From: Molanna angustata | Lineage: Eukaryota; Arthropoda; Insecta; Trichoptera; Molannidae | DNA: 64,000 nt | Reading direction: 5' to 3' | Assembly: GCA_963576475.1 (NCBI GenBank) | Contig: OY754967.1 | Location: 25,122,651 to 25,186,650, forward strand | Shown: piece by piece, positions 63,161 to 64,000 of the stretch | Layout: every line of letters starts with the position of its first letter | How positions within the stretch are numbered: position 1 is the first letter of the stretch | Position numbers and translations under genes: made by a program | Notes under the pieces: generated by a model | What the model saw: only the letters and a program-made list of their open reading frames with translations | The model's database searches: none | What the model was told of the DNA's origin: nothing

Positions 63161-63216
63161 TTGCTTTTTCCTTCACAATATTACATTCTTGGCCAACGGC
63201 GGGACATAAAAGCTAG

Positions 63217-63397
63217 TATGTAATAAATAGATATTTCTTCACATCTTCACTGAATCTAGTGAACTTCCTGGCAAGCATATTAGACCTTGCACTAATGGCC
63301 CTCCTCCGCCTTTCAATGTCTTTAATATCATTTAAGTCGTCACACACCCAATATGCCCAAGATATTTGATGCTACTACTGGCCTAAAAATTTTTACC
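63217..63397 (-). pseudogene. LINE, middle part (second piece of a split element)
   Basis: The minus strand reads SIKYLGHI, then, after a frame change, CDDLNDIKDIERRRRAISAR and SNMLARKFTRFSEDVKKYLF. This is the YLGH...DDxDIERxxRAxxxRxNMLARxFxxCxxxVKxxLF segment of the same LINE as the pieces on either side. Upstream it is cut by a SINE (63398-63551), downstream by Helitron C4. Confidence 0.88.
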
Positions 63398-63551
63398 ATT
63401 TTTTTTTTATATAAAAAATGAATACCTATGTCCTTGTTAAACCAAATAAATGCTTGTGCTATAGGTGAACGAAATCGGTCGAGGCAGGATTCGAACTCGC
63501 GACCACTGGATTACTAACCCAGCGCGCTAGCCGCTCTGCCATCGACCCATC
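63398..63551 (-). mobile_element. tRNA-Thr-like SINE, copy 6
   Basis: Sense on minus: GATGGGTCGATGGCAGAGCG, anticodon stem-loop TGGGTTAGTAATCCA, B-box GAGTTCGAATCC, body CGTTCACCTATAGCAC, then an A-rich tail (T run at 63400). It interrupts the LINE. TTACC occurs at both edges and may be a remnant of the target duplication. Confidence 0.9.
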
Positions 63552-63589
63552 CGTTACCGGGAATAAATTATCAGGAGGCGAGGCCCCGC

Positions 63590-64000
63590 GAAAAATCATG
63601 AGTGCTTATTTCTTGGTATTGTGTATAAGATTATGCTTATTACCTGCATAAACTTCGCAAATCTTCAGCAACTTACGCAAAGCTCTGATGGAGGGGGCTA
63701 GCAACACCATGTCGTCCGCGTAACTTACGTGGTTGACACAAATTCCGGCCATCCGACAGCCAACCTGAGAACTAAGCAGGGTCTCTCTCAGCTTATCCAT
63801 ATACATTAAAAAAACTGGCGATAGAGATCCTCTCTGTCTCACGCCGCTAGTCAGGCTCGGAGCTTTCTCCATTCCATTTCACCACGTTATCTTGTTGTCT
63901 GTACCAGGTTTCCAGAATTCCGACGAAAGAGGCAGGAACTCCTCTGGCATGCAGCTTTAACCAAAAGGTACTATGCACTATTCTATCAAATTTACTTGAA
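63590..64000 (-). pseudogene. LINE reverse transcriptase, first piece of a split element, runs off the window
   Basis: From the window edge, the minus strand reads KFDRIVHSTFWLKLHARGVP, then after a frame change SGVRQRGSLSPVFLMYMDKL and VNHVSYADDMVLLAPSIRAL (catalytic YADD). Then come RKLLKICEVYAG, a stop in NTKK-stop, and LMIFRGASPP. The order continues into 63217-63397 and 59905-60121, so all three are one LINE of RTE-X/L2-like type on the minus strand, with a stop and frameshifts. Its 5' part lies beyond 64000. Confidence 0.88.

Larger units (their letters stand above)
60122..63216 (+). mobile_element. Helitron-like element, long copy C4, exact ends
   Basis: Starts TCTAAAGTAATAAAGCAATC after A (60121) and ends ACATAAAAGCTAG before T (63217). 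The ends are proved by the host: joining 60121 to 63217 restores an open LINE frame reading YLFITYCTDLYTSELW. From 5': (GT)n (60157-60184), the conserved block, the palindrome TAGGTAGGTACCTACCTA (60934-60951), a 115-130-bp array, a 27-bp array, a 60-bp array and GGCCACAACCC-type units. 3095 bases. No Rep/helicase. The 73-codon minus frame shared with C3 is in the conserved block and is not preserved in C1 and C2. Confidence 0.95.

Overview
The window looks like gene-poor, AT-rich animal DNA, most likely from a moth or butterfly. I infer this from the non-LTR retrotransposon families, the tRNA-headed SINEs, Helitrons inserted between A and T and ending in CTAG, and the very frequent palindromic motif GTAGGTACCTAC. 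I found no convincing host protein-coding gene, no genuine tRNA or rRNA gene, and nothing prokaryotic. Almost everything recognisable is a mobile element or a remnant of one, separated by AT-rich DNA I cannot assign.

Layout. 0-11 kb: six-copy-type tRNA-Thr-like SINEs, a frameshifted mariner-like transposase, a CR1-like LINE 3' end, repeat family A, a long-TIR MITE, an internally deleted hAT, and family B repeats carrying (GT)n. 12.7-21.9 kb: a short Helitron, degraded RTE-like LINE tails (one split by a tetranucleotide microsatellite), and a 5'-truncated RTE-like LINE with a perfect 16-bp target-site duplication. 25.2-27.9 kb: a 2.6-kb Helitron. 28.45-30.55 kb: a 5'-truncated Penelope-like element (RT plus GIY-YIG endonuclease) between perfect 501-bp inverted repeats, each carrying a hammerhead ribozyme. 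31-38 kb: a MITE, LINE tails, a second long Helitron and a second family A copy. 41.7-48.4 kb: an apparently intact LINE (947-codon endonuclease-RT frame) lying inside (TA)n arrays that themselves interrupt a family A copy, followed by more LINE and family A debris. 49.8-57 kb: LINE tails, several perfect hairpins, a TA-flanked MITE, and a 79-bp perfect palindrome around a hammerhead-like motif. 57.5-64 kb: a TIR element, then one decayed LINE interrupted by a SINE and by a 3.1-kb Helitron.

The elements are informative because they are nested. Removing the Helitron at 60122-63216 restores an uninterrupted LINE reading frame, which fixes its ends to the base. The LINE at 42-46 kb can be placed inside a repeat by comparing the two broken ends with other copies in the window. 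The autonomous elements that probably moved the others are visible only in part: a LINE for the SINEs, a Helitron helicase (absent here), and a PLE polymerase. The most novel-looking material is the PLE with its hammerhead-bearing inverted repeats, the related hammerhead-like palindrome at 55.4 kb, the (TA)n-embedded LINE, and the modular satellite arrays inside the Helitrons.

Every assignment rests on reading the sequence and on recognising family motifs. No database search was run, and clade names for the LINEs are provisional.
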